Source of the DNA: Cutibacterium porci
GTDB lineage: Bacteria > Actinomycetota > Actinomycetes > Propionibacteriales > Propionibacteriaceae
DNA: 64,000 bases
Assembly (NCBI RefSeq): GCF_009696315.1
Contig: NZ_VUMG01000003.1
Span: 186,001 to 250,000, forward strand
Direction of reading: 5' to 3'
The position numbers and the translations under genes were made by a program. Positions 35,063-45,006 of this stretch are shown in pieces. Below the pieces are notes generated by a model. The model saw only the letters and a list, made by a program, of their open reading frames with translations. It did no database searches and was not told the origin of the DNA. Within the stretch, counting starts at the first letter, position 1, and every line of letters begins with the position of its first letter.

Positions 35063-35427
35063 TTGGCCTCCTCCTTCTTGAGGTAGCGGACGCTGCGCTG
35101 GGCAGCGTACTCGGAGCCGTCGGGACGACGCTTGGTGACGTCCACGCGACGGTAGCCGACACGGGTCACGACGTCCTTGCCGTCGATCTTGGTCACGAGC
35201 TGAACGTTCGAAACGTGAATTGGAGCCTCAGTGGCGATGATTCCACCCTTAGTGGTGCCGCCCTGGGCGTTCGGCATGTCGCGACGATGGTGCTTACGAA
35301 TGTTCACACCCTCGACAATGACGCGCTCACGCTTCGGGTCCACCGAGAGAACCTCGCCAATGGCACCCTTGTCGTTGCCAGCGATGACCTTGACGCGGTC
35401 ACCCTTCTTAATCCTGAGCGACTTCAT
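35059..35427 (-). CDS. rplX: 50S ribosomal protein L24
   Basis: 122 residues: a KOW domain at the N-terminus ([20 protein letters not shown], then [14 protein letters not shown]) and a C-terminal region ([20 protein letters not shown]). L24 is an initiator of 50S assembly. It begins directly after rplN with no spacer and overlaps rplE by four bases, giving tight translational coupling of rplN-rplX-rplE. Confidence 0.98.
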   Translation of the reverse strand: MKSLRIKKGDRVKVIAGNDKGAIGEVLSVDPKRERVIVEGVNIRKHHRRDMPNAQGGTTKGGIIATEAPIHVSNVQLVTKIDGKDVVTRVGYRRVDVTKRRPDGSEYAAQRSVRYLKKEEAK

Positions 35428-35796
35428 TCAGATCACCTCCGGGGCGAGCGAGACGATGCGCATGAACTTCTTCTCGCGCAGCTCGCGGGCAATGGGCCCG
35501 AAGATACGGGTACCACGAGGCTCCCCGTCTCCCTTGAGGAGGACGGCAGCGTTCTCGTCGAACTTGATGTAGGACCCATCTGGACGGCGATGTGACTTGA
35601 CGGTCCGAACGACGACGGCCTTTACGACCTCGCCCTTCTTCACGTTTCCGCCGGGGATGGCATCCTTGACGGTGCACACAATGGTGTCACCGAGGTAGGC
35701 GTAGCGACGCTTAGATCCACCGAGAACACGGATGCAAAGAAGCTCCTTCGCACCAGTGTTGTCGGCGACCTTGAGTCGCGTCTCCTGCTGGATCAT
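35428..35796 (-). CDS. rplN: 50S ribosomal protein L14
   Basis: 122 residues from the ATG at 35796 ([20 protein letters not shown]), with GGAG a few bases before. L14 binds 23S rRNA at the subunit interface. It is the first gene of its transcript: a terminator-like hairpin lies upstream after rpsQ and 415 bases separate the two genes, so the S10 and spc operons are split here. Confidence 0.98.
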
Positions 35797-36150
35797 GTCT
35801 TCTCCTTTGTCCCACTGGTTCCCTGTCGGGCCTAGTAGGACTGTTGAACACGAACCCCCTGGATTTTGCCAGAGGGCAACCCGCACCTCAGTGGGTACGC
35901 GGCTGTCGTCCGCGAGAGGTCCCGCCACCCTCGGGCGGCGTACGGTATCTCCGACTCCGCAGAGTCGGGCCCCGCACTGTGCTTAAAGGTGGGCACAGTC
36001 GCAAAACAACTTGAGCATTCTAGCTCTCGTCAGGCTAGATTGCCAGTCGCAGTGTGCGTCGGCACCCTTCTGGTGCTGCCACGTCACCACTCCGATTCCT
36101 CACCACAACTACGACTCCCAAACGCATACGCCATGGCCTTAAACGCAAAC
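35797..36150. other. non-coding region before rplN, probable spc promoter
   Basis: No gene is recognisable in these bases. As rplN starts at their lower end and an S10-operon terminator closes the upper end, the spc operon promoter should lie here. I could not settle on convincing -35/-10 boxes. Confidence 0.5.
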
Positions 36151-36182
36151 AAGGCGACCCACCCATTCGGATAGGTCGCCTT
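36151..36182 (-). terminator. S10 operon terminator after rpsQ
   Basis: AAGGCGACC (36151-36159) and GGTCGCCTT (36174-36182) are perfect complements around a 14-base loop, 31 bases after the rpsQ stop. The U-tract is weak (GTTTGC on the coding strand), so efficiency is uncertain. Confidence 0.7.
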
Positions 36183-36212
36183 GCAGTACGTCAGGGTCAA
36201 CTCACCACGACG

Positions 36213-36485
36213 TCACTTGGCCTTCTCGACGATCTCGACGAGCCGCCAGCGCTTGGTGGCCGACAGCGGACGGGTCTCCATGATCCGCACACGGTCACCC
36301 ATGCCAGCCTCGTTGTTCTCATCGTGGGCCTTGAGACGCACCGACTTCGTCATGACCTTGCCATATAGCGGGTGCTTGACACGATCCTCGATCAAAACGG
36401 TGATCGTCTTATTCATCTTGTCCGACACGACGAGTCCCTCACGGACCTTGCGGCGGGTCGTCCGCTCAGCGGTGTTCTCGCTCAT
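36213..36485 (-). CDS. rpsQ: 30S ribosomal protein S17
   Basis: 90 residues, an OB-fold primary 16S binder. [20 protein letters not shown] and [20 protein letters not shown] are the S17 signatures. A short N-terminal extension ([16 protein letters not shown]) is normal in actinobacteria. It is the last gene of the S10 transcript, two bases after rpmC. Confidence 0.98.
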   Translation of the reverse strand: MSENTAERTTRRKVREGLVVSDKMNKTITVLIEDRVKHPLYGKVMTKSVRLKAHDENNEAGMGDRVRIMETRPLSATKRWRLVEIVEKAK

Positions 36486-36487
36486 GC

Positions 36488-36721
36488 TCAGGCCTCCTTA
36501 GTGGAATCGGGATCATCGACGATATTGAGGTTGCGCTCCTGGAGCACGGTGTACACCCGGGCGATGTCCTTGCGAACTTCACGCAGGCGTGCGGTGTTTT
36601 CAAGCTGGCCGGTGGCCGACTGGAAACGCAGACCGAACAGCTCTTCTTTAAGTTCGCGAACCTTCGTGCGCAGCTCCTCACCGGAAAGCTGGCGCAGCTC
36701 AGCAGCAGAAAGCTTCGGCAT
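36488..36721 (-). CDS. rpmC: 50S ribosomal protein L29
   Basis: 77 residues: two long helices with the L29 motif [21 protein letters not shown]29 borders the peptide exit tunnel and helps dock trigger factor and SRP. Its start codon shares one base with the rplP stop (TGATG). Confidence 0.97.
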   Translation of the reverse strand: MPKLSAAELRQLSGEELRTKVRELKEELFGLRFQSATGQLENTARLREVRKDIARVYTVLQERNLNIVDDPDSTKEA

Positions 36722-37140
36722 CAGTTGTCACCGCCTTCACGGGAGATGAAACGGGCCTTCATCGGCAGCTTGTGAATGGCCAGACGCATGGCTTCGCGAG
36801 CCACATCGTCTGACACACCCGACAGCTCAAAGAGGACCCGTCCGGGCTTGATGTTGGCGATCCACCACTCAGGCGTACCCTTACCGGAACCCATACGGGA
36901 TTCGGCGGGGTGCTTGGTCATGGGGCGGTCCGGGTAGACGTTAATCCACACCTTTCCGCCACGCTTGATGTAGCGGGTCATAGCAATACGGGCGGCCTCG
37001 ATCTGACGGTTGGTCAGATACCCTCCCTCGATGGCCTGGATGCCGTAGTCACCAAAGGCCAACTGGGTGCCACCCTTCGCAGCGCCAGTCCGCTTGGGAT
37101 GGTGCTGCTTACGGTACTTCACTCGACGAGGAATCAACAT
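36721..37140 (-). CDS. rplP: 50S ribosomal protein L16
   Basis: 139 residues from the ATG at 37140 ([20 protein letters not shown]); the frame is open further upstream inside rpsC but without family similarity. L16 organises the A-site region of the 50S. The motifs [20 protein letters not shown] and [14 protein letters not shown] are diagnostic. One base separates it from rpsC. Confidence 0.98.
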   Translation of the reverse strand: MLIPRRVKYRKQHHPKRTGAAKGGTQLAFGDYGIQAIEGGYLTNRQIEAARIAMTRYIKRGGKVWINVYPDRPMTKHPAESRMGSGKGTPEWWIANIKPGRVLFELSGVSDDVAREAMRLAIHKLPMKARFISREGGDN

Positions 37141-37141
37141 G

Positions 37142-37951
37142 TCAGGCTCCTGCGTTCTCGGTCTGCGGGGCCGGGGTCTCAGCCGACTGCTTGGCGGCCT
37201 CAGCGCGACGGCGTCCACCGCGACGATCGGGACGGTCGCCCCGGCCACGACGATTACCACCGCGTCCACCACGGCCGCCCTGGGCAGCCTGGCGAGCAGC
37301 CTTCTGGGCAGCACGCTCGGCACGAGTGCCGGTGACGTCACCCTTATAAATCCACACCTTGACGCCAATACGGCCGAAGGTGGTGCGGGCCTCAAAGAAG
37401 CCGTAGTCAATGTCAGCGCGCAGAGTGTGCAGCGGCACACGGCCTTCGCGGTAACCCTCAGAACGGCTCATTTCGGCGCCACCCAGACGACCAGAGCACT
37501 TGATACGGATACCAAGCGCGCCGGCGTTCATGGCGGACTGCTGGGCCTTGCGCATAGCGCGACGGAAAGCCACACGGGCAGCAAGCTGCTCGGCAATTCC
37601 TTGGGCAACCAGCTGGGCATCGGTCTCGGGGTTCTTGACCTCGAGGATATTCAACTGAATCTGCTTGCCGGTGAGCTTCTCCAGCTCACCTCGCACGCGC
37701 TCAGCCTCTGCGCCATTGCGCCCGATGACAATGCCTGGGCGTGCGGCGTAAAGGAAGATGGTTACGCGCTCGGAGCGACGCTCGATCTCGATGGACGACA
37801 GGCCGGCGCGCTCCAGGTTCTTGTGGAGCCACTCACGGATCTTGACGTCCTCACCCACGAGCTCGGCGTACTGCTTCTCGGCGTACCAGCGGGTCTTGTG
37901 ATCGGTCGTCACACCAAGACGGAAACCATGGGGGTTGATTTTCTGGCCCAT
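37142..37951 (-). CDS. rpsC: 30S ribosomal protein S3
   Basis: 269 residues from the ATG at 37951 ([20 protein letters not shown]). S3 forms part of the mRNA entry tunnel with S4 and S5. The KH domain ([20 protein letters not shown]) and the C-terminal S3 domain ([20 protein letters not shown]) are clear. A roughly 55-residue tail rich in Gly, Arg and Ala extends beyond the E. coli length, as in other actinobacteria. Confidence 0.98.
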   Translation of the reverse strand: MGQKINPHGFRLGVTTDHKTRWYAEKQYAELVGEDVKIREWLHKNLERAGLSSIEIERRSERVTIFLYAARPGIVIGRNGAEAERVRGELEKLTGKQIQLNILEVKNPETDAQLVAQGIAEQLAARVAFRRAMRKAQQSAMNAGALGIRIKCSGRLGGAEMSRSEGYREGRVPLHTLRADIDYGFFEARTTFGRIGVKVWIYKGDVTGTRAERAAQKAARQAAQGGRGGRGGNRRGRGDRPDRRGGRRRAEAAKQSAETPAPQTENAGA

Positions 37952-37952
37952 G

Positions 37953-38414
37953 TCAGGCTCCCTTCTCGGTCTCGGACTTGGCTGCAGCTGCCGAACGACC
38001 CGACTTGGCCTTCTTAGCGGCCCGACGGGCTTCCTTGGGCTCGACAACCACGGTGATGTGGGCGGAGCGCTTCAGAATCCGGCTAGCGGATCCCTTAGCG
38101 CGGGGACGGATGCGGCGCATGGTGACGCCCTCGTCGACGAAGGCCTGCGAAATGTACAGGTCGTCGGCGCGCAGGCCCTCGGTCTGCTCGGCGTTGGCCA
38201 TAGCTGAGGCGATAACTTTGCGGATTGGCTCAGCTGCGGCCTGCGGCTGGAACTTCAGCATGGTCACCGCCTCGACGGCGTCCATGCCGCGAACCAAGTC
38301 GATAACGCGACGGCACTTGCTGGCGCTCATCCGGACGTGACGCGCGATGGCGTACGAGCCGGGTCGATCGCCGAGCAGGGCGGCGCGACGGCTGGGCCTC
38401 TCAGTGTTGCTCAT
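37953..38414 (-). CDS. rplV: 50S ribosomal protein L22
   Basis: 153 residues. L22 lines the exit tunnel and its loop is a macrolide-contact site; the loop region [20 protein letters not shown] appears normal. The N-terminus [19 protein letters not shown] and a Lys/Ala-rich C-terminal extension (about 35 residues) flank the core. It lies one base before rpsC. Confidence 0.98.
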   Translation of the reverse strand: MSNTERPSRRAALLGDRPGSYAIARHVRMSASKCRRVIDLVRGMDAVEAVTMLKFQPQAAAEPIRKVIASAMANAEQTEGLRADDLYISQAFVDEGVTMRRIRPRAKGSASRILKRSAHITVVVEPKEARRAAKKAKSGRSAAAAKSETEKGA

Positions 38415-38431
38415 GAATCAGATCCCTCTCG

Positions 38432-38713
38432 TCAGCGCCTGCGCGCCTTCTTGTCGTCCTTCACGTGACCTTTGAAGGTCCTGGTCGGGGCGAACTCTCC
38501 GAGCTTGTGCCCAACCATCGACTCGGTCACGAAAACCGGGACGTGCTTGCGACCGTCATGCACGCCGATGGTGTGCCCGATCATGTCGGGGGTGACCATG
38601 GAGCGACGCGACCAGGTCTTGATGACGTTGTGTGTGCCCGCCTCGTTCTGGGCAGTGACCTTCTTGGCCAGATGCTCGTCGACGAAGGGGCCCTTTTTCA
38701 GACTGCGTGGCAT
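38432..38713 (-). CDS. rpsS: 30S ribosomal protein S19
   Basis: 93 residues: [19 protein letters not shown] at the start and [20 protein letters not shown] at the end, the standard S19 sequence. S19 lies on the 30S head near tRNA. It is placed between rplB and rplV as in almost all bacteria. Confidence 0.98.
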
Positions 38714-38728
38714 GTCTCAGACTCCCAA

Positions 38729-39565
38729 TCAGCGCTTCTTGCCGGACTTGCGGCGACGCACGATGAGACGGCTGCTCGCCTTTTTCTTGTTACGGGTGCG
38801 GCCCTCAGGCTTGCCCCATGGGCTCACCGGGTGACGACCACCAGAGGTACGACCCTCGCCACCACCGTGCGGGTGGTCGATCGGGTTCATGACCACACCA
38901 CGAACGGTCGGGCGGATGCCCTTCCAGCGGTTACGGCCAGCCTTACCCCAGTTGATATTGATTTGCTCGGCGTTACCGACCTCGCCAATGGTGGCGCGGC
39001 AGCGAATGTCGACCATGCGCATCTCGCCGGAGGGGAGGCGCAGGGTGGCGTATTTGCCCTCGCGGGCGACCAGCTGCACCGACGCACCGGCAGAGCGACC
39101 CATCTTGGCACCGCCTCCTGGGCGCAGTTCCACAGCGTGAACCGTGGTACCGACCGGAATGTTACGCAGCGGCAGATTATTACCTGGCTTGATGTCAGCC
39201 TCTGGGCCAGACACCACGACGGTACCTTGGCCGACACCATCGGGAGCGATGATGTAACGCTTCTCACCGTCGGCGTAGTGGAGCAGAGCAATGCGTGCGG
39301 TGCGGTTCGGGTCGTACTCGATGTGAGCGACCTTAGCCGGCACGCCGTCCTTGTCGTAGCGCTTGAAATCAATGATGCGATAGGCCTGCTTGTGCCCGCC
39401 ACCAATATGGCGGGTAGTGATACGGCCTGTGTTGTTGCGTCCACCGGTCTTCGGCTTGGCAACGAGCAGGGACTTCTCAGGGGTCGAGCGGGTGAGCTCG
39501 ACGAAGTCCGACACGCTCGAGCCGCGGCGGCCCGGAGTGGTGGGCTTGTGCTTGCGGATACCCAT
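38729..39565 (-). CDS. rplB: 50S ribosomal protein L2
   Basis: 278 residues. L2 supports subunit association and peptidyl transfer. The conserved C-terminal part [20 protein letters not shown] contains the His long discussed for catalytic-site function. The basic N-terminus ([20 protein letters not shown]) is typical. It follows rplW by 26 bases. Confidence 0.98.
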   Translation of the reverse strand: MGIRKHKPTTPGRRGSSVSDFVELTRSTPEKSLLVAKPKTGGRNNTGRITTRHIGGGHKQAYRIIDFKRYDKDGVPAKVAHIEYDPNRTARIALLHYADGEKRYIIAPDGVGQGTVVVSGPEADIKPGNNLPLRNIPVGTTVHAVELRPGGGAKMGRSAGASVQLVAREGKYATLRLPSGEMRMVDIRCRATIGEVGNAEQININWGKAGRNRWKGIRPTVRGVVMNPIDHPHGGGEGRTSGGRHPVSPWGKPEGRTRNKKKASSRLIVRRRKSGKKR

Positions 39566-39591
39566 TGGTACTTCGTTCCTTCTCTCGCGGC

Positions 39592-39900
39592 TCAGGCGAC
39601 CGGGCCGGTGAAGATGTCGATGCGATCACCCTCGGCAACAGTCACAATGGCGCGCTTGGTGTCGGGACGCTTGCCGATGCCCGTGCGGGTACGGCGCGTC
39701 TTCCCCTTGCGGTTCATCGTGTTCACCGAGGTGACCTTCACACCGAAGATCTGCTCGATCGCAATTTTGATCTCGGTCTTGTTGGCAGTCGGCTTGACCA
39801 AGAACGTGTACGTGTTCTGGTCGAGCAGGCTGTAGCTCTTCTCGGAGACGACCGGGGCGAGAATGATGTCCCGGGGATCTCGGATCTTCAGCTCGCTCAC
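39592..39900 (-). CDS. rplW: 50S ribosomal protein L23
   Basis: 102 residues. L23 is the tunnel-exit docking site for trigger factor and SRP. Features: [20 protein letters not shown] and the tail VEIFTGPVA-like ending (seen as IDIFTGPVA). Its start overlaps the rplD stop by four bases. Confidence 0.97.
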   Translation of the reverse strand: MSELKIRDPRDIILAPVVSEKSYSLLDQNTYTFLVKPTANKTEIKIAIEQIFGVKVTSVNTMNRKGKTRRTRTGIGKRPDTKRAIVTVAEGDRIDIFTGPVA

Positions 39901-40802
39901 TTGGCGTCCTCCTTCGTGGAGTCGGACTTAACGGCGTTGACAAAGCCAGCGGCCTCAGCGGCTGCAGCGGAACGGAACCACACCTCAGCGATAGTGCGTC
40001 CGTACCACGGCGACGACGGCTCGTGGAACTTCATGGAGTCCTCGTTGCCCTTGATGTCGAAACCAGCCGGTGGGTTGTCGCCACGGAAAGAATCTTCCCC
40101 GTAGGGGTGCTGGTCGGCGACATTCGTCTCAGGAACCTCGGGCTCAGCGGTCAGGGCCTGAGCGCTAGCGCTGCGGGCTCCGACGAAGGCGTCGAGACCA
40201 GCCTGGCTGAACACGATGGTCCGGGCATTAACGACGTCGTAGGTGTTGAGCTGATCAGCGGCCACGACGTGAACCTCGGAGAGGTTACGCACCGACAGCC
40301 AGTCAACCTCATCGGTGCGAGCCAGGACGACGAGCACCTTGCTGAGCTCAGCGAGACCGGACAGCGCAGCCTTGGCCTGCTTCGTCGAGGGTTTGCCACC
40401 CTCAACCAGTGACGTCACGACGACAATGCGATTGTCGCGAGCCATATCGGACAGGGCGCCACGCAGTGCGGCAGCCACCATCTTTTTGGGGGTGCGCTGA
40501 GCGTAGGAGCGCGGCTGCGGACCGTGGACGGTGCCGCCACCGACCCACTGCGGTGCACGAGTCGAACCCTGACGGGCACGACCGGTGCCCTTCTGACGCC
40601 ACGGCTTCTTGCCTCCACCGGAAACCTCGCCCCGAGTCTTCGTGGCGTGGGTACCCTGGCGGGCAGCCGCGAGTTGGGCGACGACGACCTGATGGATCAG
40701 CGGAATGTTGGTATTCACGTCGAAGACGTCACCAGGCAGCTCAGCCGATCCGGCCTTCTTACCCTTGACGTCGAGGACGTCGATGGTCTTGGTCTCGTTC
40801 AT
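39897..40802 (-). CDS. rplD: 50S ribosomal protein L4 with C-terminal sunset-like extension
   Basis: 301 residues, about 80 longer than usual. The L4 core (1-215) is normal, with the tunnel loop ([20 protein letters not shown]) and [20 protein letters not shown]. After residue about 215 comes an acidic linker ([20 protein letters not shown]) and a compact segment [38 protein letters not shown], which matches the pattern of actinobacterial sunset domains (IKGN, Y/F-H-x-P-x-S, Y-x-x-T, WF, A-x-AAGF). A sunset module on L4 is unexpected; its ligand is unknown to me. Overlaps rplC and rplW by four bases each. Confidence 0.95.
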   Translation of the reverse strand: MNETKTIDVLDVKGKKAGSAELPGDVFDVNTNIPLIHQVVVAQLAAARQGTHATKTRGEVSGGGKKPWRQKGTGRARQGSTRAPQWVGGGTVHGPQPRSYAQRTPKKMVAAALRGALSDMARDNRIVVVTSLVEGGKPSTKQAKAALSGLAELSKVLVVLARTDEVDWLSVRNLSEVHVVAADQLNTYDVVNARTIVFSQAGLDAFVGARSASAQALTAEPEVPETNVADQHPYGEDSFRGDNPPAGFDIKGNEDSMKFHEPSSPWYGRTIAEVWFRSAAAAEAAGFVNAVKSDSTKEDAK

Positions 40803-41470
40803 GCGGCATCCCCATTCTTGGCGGCCTTCTTGGCGGCGCTGCGGACGACGAGCAGGGAACCCTTCGGGCCGGGAACTGCGCCGCGGACCAGCATGATCCC
40901 GCGCTCGGCGTCGACGGAGTGAACCTGCAGGTTCTGGACAGTCACTCGCTCAGAGCCCATGCGGCCAGCCATGCGGAGGCCCTTAATGACCTTGCCTGGC
41001 GTCGAGCAGCCGCCGATGGAGCCCGGCGAGCGGTGCTTGCGGTGCACACCGTGCGTGGCACGCAGGCCACCGAAGCCGTGACGCTTCATAACACCAGCAG
41101 TGCCCTTGCCCTTGCTAGTGCCGGTCACGTCAACGAAATCGGACTCGGAAAACACGCTAGCGGTGATCTCCTGGCCCAAGGTGTACTCAGAGGCATCAGC
41201 GGTGCGCAGCTCAACAAGGTGACGTCGAGGGGTCACACCGGCCTTCTCAAAATGGCCAGCCTGAGGCTTGGTGACGTTCTTAGCCTTAACAGCCCCGAAG
41301 CCTAGCTGGACAGCGGAGTAGCCATCAGTCTCGGGGGTGCGCACCTGAGTGACGACACACGGGCCAGCCTGGATGACGGTCACAGGAACGAGCCTGTTGT
41401 GCTCGTCCCACAGCTGGGTCATGCCGAGCTTGGTGCCCAGCACGCCCTTGACAGTGCGTTCATTGGTCAT
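40799..41470 (-). CDS. rplC: 50S ribosomal protein L3
   Basis: 223 residues from the ATG at 41470 ([20 protein letters not shown]). L3 reaches the peptidyl transferase centre; the loop [20 protein letters not shown] is typical, and [20 protein letters not shown] is the family signature. A glutamine methylation site in this region is common in other bacteria. It lies 11 bases after rpsJ. Confidence 0.98.
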   Translation of the reverse strand: MTNERTVKGVLGTKLGMTQLWDEHNRLVPVTVIQAGPCVVTQVRTPETDGYSAVQLGFGAVKAKNVTKPQAGHFEKAGVTPRRHLVELRTADASEYTLGQEITASVFSESDFVDVTGTSKGKGTAGVMKRHGFGGLRATHGVHRKHRSPGSIGGCSTPGKVIKGLRMAGRMGSERVTVQNLQVHSVDAERGIMLVRGAVPGPKGSLLVVRSAAKKAAKNGDAA

Positions 41471-41481
41471 GGTGCTCAACC

Positions 41482-41793
41482 TCACGGAAGCTTGATCTCG
41501 ATGTCGACACCAGCAGGCAGGTCGAGACGCATGAGCGAATCGACCGTCTTAGGGGTCGGCTCGAGAATGTCGATGAGCCGCTTGTGGGTGCGCATCTCAA
41601 AGTGCTCGCGGCTGTCCTTGTACTTGTGGGGCGAACGGATCACACAGAACACGTTCTTCTCGGTCGGCAGCGGCACCGGGCCGGCGACCTTGGCACCCGT
41701 GCGGGTCACCGTGTCGACGATCTTGCGCGCCGACGAGTCGATGACCTCGTGGTCGTAGGCCCGCAGCCTGATGCGGATCTTTTGTCCCGCCAC
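41482..41793 (-). CDS. rpsJ: 30S ribosomal protein S10
   Basis: 103 residues, the first gene of the S10 operon: [20 protein letters not shown] and [20 protein letters not shown] are invariant S10 sequences. S10 acts in the 30S head and as NusE in antitermination. The tetracycline-contact loop residue region ([14 protein letters not shown]) appears wild type. A 500-base non-coding region lies upstream. Confidence 0.98.
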
Positions 41794-42261
41794 AGTTGTT
41801 CCTTCTACTCGTCTCTGCCGCGTCCAAGATTCCCTGACGTGGGAGTCCGGTACGCCCAGAGGGTTCCGGCGTGAGGAGCGAACTCCTCATTGGTCCCAAC
41901 CTCGCGATTTCTACGCATGTCAATAACACGCAAACCGCAAGGTCACATCACCCCTCCCCGACCCACGCGCTCGGGCGTGTCGCGCATCGGAAACCGCAGC
42001 ACACCACCGCTCACCAGCCGTTGAGGACCCCGTGAACACTGTGGAATTGTCTGCGATCAGCCCGATACAAACCCGCTTCCGTGGGCTAGGTAGTGGACTC
42101 ACCTTGGTGGTGACACCACTACCGATGGACTCCAGTAGCCCCACCCGACCCCTGTGGATCCGGGCGTGACGCACCGCAGCCCCGTTCGGAGCAACTTGTA
42201 CAGTCTCTCACCGACATGCCGGCAAGGCAAATCGGGTCCACGGGCCCCAACGCGGCTCGCG
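41794..42261. other. intergenic region between divergent rpsJ and bioWF
   Basis: No convincing gene is seen. Short frames here lack ribosome sites and family similarity. The region should contain the S10 operon promoter and leader (minus strand) and the bioWF promoter (plus strand). TTGACA occurs on the minus strand at 41923-41918, but no matching -10 box is placed 17 bases after it. Confidence 0.5.
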
Positions 42262-42280
42262 AATTGAATGGTGTTCAATT
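42262..42280 (+). promoter_or_regulatory. palindromic operator candidate upstream of bioWF
   Basis: AATTGAA (42262-42268) and TTCAATT (42274-42280) are perfect inverted repeats around TGGTG. The inner part TGAATGGTGTTCA resembles the actinobacterial BioQ box (TGAAC, three bases, GTTAC/GTTCA), so a TetR-type biotin regulator is the natural candidate. It lies 69 bases before the bioWF start. Confidence 0.6.
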
Positions 42281-42348
42281 AAGGTCCGGTGGCCGTCATA
42301 CTGCGGCTGCCACCACTGTCAAGTATCCCATCCAGTCAGGAGTCGCCG

Positions 42349-44298
42349 ATGCCACCGTCAGATCCCGCACCTAAGGCGTGGTGGAGCGTTCGGATGAGGG
42401 CCAGCGGAACCCTCGGCGGCGAGCCCTATCACGTCAGCGGAGCCGAATCCCTCGTCGCCTCAGCCATGGTCGAGCAGGCCATAGCAGGCCTGACGCGACG
42501 CGCCTTTGCACCGGGACACAGCGTCGAGCCCCGACACGTGCGACTCAGCCTGGATCAGATTGACGCCGAGCCCGCCGTCATTCCCGCTCTACCTACTCAC
42601 CTGAAGGAATGCCCTGATCCGGCGACGGCTCGCCAGCACTTCCTCGACGTCTTGTCGCGCTTCATTCCCAATCCGGGTGACGTGCTACGCATCCTCACCG
42701 ACGCACCGACCATGCGAGGCGCGGCTCTCGTTGAGGTCGGAACTGGCCGACGATTGGAGGCCGACCCTCTTCGTGGGGTGCGGGTCACCAGGTTCGGTGA
42801 CCTGGCAGAGCCAACCCCCGGGTCGTTGGCGCACAAGAAGCATCATTACGAAGCCGTTTTGTTAGCGAGCAAGGTCGCAGCAGCACCGGGAGTGCTCGCC
42901 GAGTTCTGTATGTCCGATGATCCCGATTACACCCGGGGTTACATGTGTGTTGACGGCATCTATACGACGGTCACTAACGTCAAAGCCGATGGTGACCGCA
43001 ATGGCGGACGCGTCATCCTTATTGACACCGCATCCGCCGACCCAACGATCACCACCGAATGGCTTGAACGTCAGCCTGTACTTATCGGCCCTACCGCCGA
43101 TTCTCATGAGACGACCTCGTGGCGCGATCACATCTGCCAACGCCTCAATGCCTGGCGCGACGCCGGTCTGGACCGCAACCCCCGCATCTTTTGTTCTCCC
43201 CAAAGCGCTGATGCCGTCACAACCGAAGGTCCCGCCCTGCTGTTCTCGTCATCGGACTATCTCGGCTTGTCAACCGAGCCTCGCATTCAGCAAGCCATGA
43301 TTACCGCTGCCGAAAAACTCGGGTGCAGCTCGGGCGGATCTCGCCTCACGACCGGGACTTCTGTCGCTCACCAGCAAGCTGAACACGAGATTGCCTCGTG
43401 GTTGGGATACCCGCAAGCCGTATTGATGGCCAGTGGATACCAGGCCAACCTTGCGACCCTCCAGCTACTCGCTAGCCCTGACGTCACCGTTATTTCCGAC
43501 GCCGACAACCACGCCAGTTTGATCGACGGGTGTCGCTTGGCGCGAGCACGCACCGTCGTCGTCCCACATGCAGACCTCGACGCTATCGAAGCCTGTCTCA
43601 ACCGCGTCACGACTGACAGGGCGCTCGTCCTCGTCGAAGGCGTCTATTCCATGGGCGGCGACGCCACCGACGTCGCCGAGGTCGTAAAGATAGCCCACCG
43701 CCACGGTGCTCTCGCTGTCATTGATGACGCTCATGGGATCGGCACGGTTGGGCCTACTGGCCGCGGCGTAACTGAAGGGCTGCCGCCATCGCAACGGCCC
43801 GACATCGTGCTGGGAACGGCCAGCAAGGCGCTCGGAGTCGAGGGCGGTTTCGTCTGCGTCGACGAGACCGTGGCGGCTCTGATACGCAATTGCGCACGGG
43901 GATATGCGTTTTCCAGTGCTTCCTCCCCCGCCGTCGCGGCTGCGATAGCTGCGTCTGTGCGTTACCTTCGAGCTGACACCAGTAAGGTCCAACGACTTCA
44001 GACCACCGTCGCCCAGGCACGCTGTCTTCTCGCCGAGGCAGGTCTCATTGCAAGCCCAGCAGCCAACGACCTCGGCCCGATCATCCGAGTGCCGGTCGGA
44101 TCGGAGTCGCGTGCCGTCGCCGCCCAGGACGAATTAGCTCGCCGGGGCCTCATAGTCGGTGCGATCCGCTACCCAGCCGTCGCGAGGGGCCGGGCAATTC
44201 TGCGTATTTGCCTGACAGCACGTCACACCGAAGAACACATTCGGGTTCTCGTCTCGGCGATCCGCGATGTCCTCGACGGGACTGTCACCAACGCATGA
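42349..44298 (+). CDS. bioWF: bifunctional pimeloyl-CoA synthetase / 8-amino-7-oxononanoate synthase (BioW-BioF fusion)
   Basis: 649 residues from the ATG at 42349, with AGGAG seven bases upstream. Residues about 8-260 are BioW (6-carboxyhexanoate-CoA ligase): WWSVRMRASG, HVRLSLDQIDAEPAV, and VRVTRFGDLAEPTPGSLAHK. Residues about 265-645 are BioF, a PLP enzyme: SSDYLGLSTEPRIQQAM, SSGGSRLTTGTSVAHQQAE, DDAHGIGTVGPTGRG and TASKALG with K493 as the PLP lysine. Together they would turn pimelate, CoA, ATP and L-alanine into 8-amino-7-oxononanoate, passing pimeloyl-CoA within one chain. No other biotin gene is nearby. Confidence 0.93.
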   Translation: MPPSDPAPKAWWSVRMRASGTLGGEPYHVSGAESLVASAMVEQAIAGLTRRAFAPGHSVEPRHVRLSLDQIDAEPAVIPALPTHLKECPDPATARQHFLDVLSRFIPNPGDVLRILTDAPTMRGAALVEVGTGRRLEADPLRGVRVTRFGDLAEPTPGSLAHKKHHYEAVLLASKVAAAPGVLAEFCMSDDPDYTRGYMCVDGIYTTVTNVKADGDRNGGRVILIDTASADPTITTEWLERQPVLIGPTADSHETTSWRDHICQRLNAWRDAGLDRNPRIFCSPQSADAVTTEGPALLFSSSDYLGLSTEPRIQQAMITAAEKLGCSSGGSRLTTGTSVAHQQAEHEIASWLGYPQAVLMASGYQANLATLQLLASPDVTVISDADNHASLIDGCRLARARTVVVPHADLDAIEACLNRVTTDRALVLVEGVYSMGGDATDVAEVVKIAHRHGALAVIDDAHGIGTVGPTGRGVTEGLPPSQRPDIVLGTASKALGVEGGFVCVDETVAALIRNCARGYAFSSASSPAVAAAIAASVRYLRADTSKVQRLQTTVAQARCLLAEAGLIASPAANDLGPIIRVPVGSESRAVAAQDELARRGLIVGAIRYPAVARGRAILRICLTARHTEEHIRVLVSAIRDVLDGTVTNA

Positions 44299-45006
44299 CG
44301 TTGCCCGGCAGGTCGTAGTACTGATGGAGCCGGTACTCGGTGGATCGACGGGGACCCGCATAGTCGGGCTCCGGGTACGGCAGCGCCTTCAGACCGACCG
44401 CATTACGCTCCCTACAACGTGCCGCGTCTGCTTGGGCATCGACTGTGCGCCACACACTGCCGTTGCTGCCTGGAGCATGCACCACGCTCCTTGCCGCCCG
44501 ATAGCACGATGCCGTAGCGACGATCGCCAGAACCATAGGCAACCGCCGCTACGTCGACGCCCGCCCACGCGAACCTGCGACCACAGGGTCACAGGTTCCG
44601 AATCTGGAACACCACCGTCCTGCGTCACATTGTTGGCTACCAACCCGACGGCAGCCCACGCCAGCGCGCTCGCAGTGAAAACCACCAGGCCAAGGAAAGA
44701 GGTATGTCCCCCTGGGGAGCCCTGAATCATCGGCAGTGCGTAGTAACCGCACGCCGCGCCGGTCGAGACCCCTACCATGCCGCATCCAGACATCCGAGCA
44801 GCGATCACAGTGAGGACCACCATCACGACCACGAAACCCGGCATTCCCATTCTCGCGGCGTCGCCAACCACCGTCACGTCAAGGCCACTGCTCACCGTAT
44901 AGTCGGCAGGTGTGATGAGGGCCATAGCAACAATTGCACCGATAATCCCTGGAGCATTCAATTCGTGATGAATACTCGCTACAGTACGACTGCCGCCCAT
45001 AGCCAT
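44285..45006 (-). pseudogene. decayed membrane protein gene
   Basis: The minus strand has a frame with three membrane-like segments and good codon use (MGMPGFVVVMVVLTVIAAR; GLVVFTASALAWAAVGLV), ending in an unlikely basic and cysteine-rich tail. Near 44545 a different frame resumes plausible protein (MVLAIVATASCYRAARSVV to YRLHQYYDLPGNVMRW, stop at 44285). A third frame above 45006 (MYFATRSGAVGGRIGWADF) may be the former N-terminus. At least one frameshift is therefore likely. I do not recognise the family. It converges on bioWF and overlaps its end by 14 bases. Confidence 0.4.

Noticed and set aside
41880-41925. S10 operon promoter with TTGACA at 41923-41918
   Set aside because: No acceptable -10 box occurs 16-18 bases downstream, so I left it uncalled.
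44920-45006. Histidine-kinase H-box (HHELNAP) in the decayed membrane gene
   Set aside because: Only a few residues agree, it lies at the start of a membrane region, and no kinase ATP-binding motifs follow.
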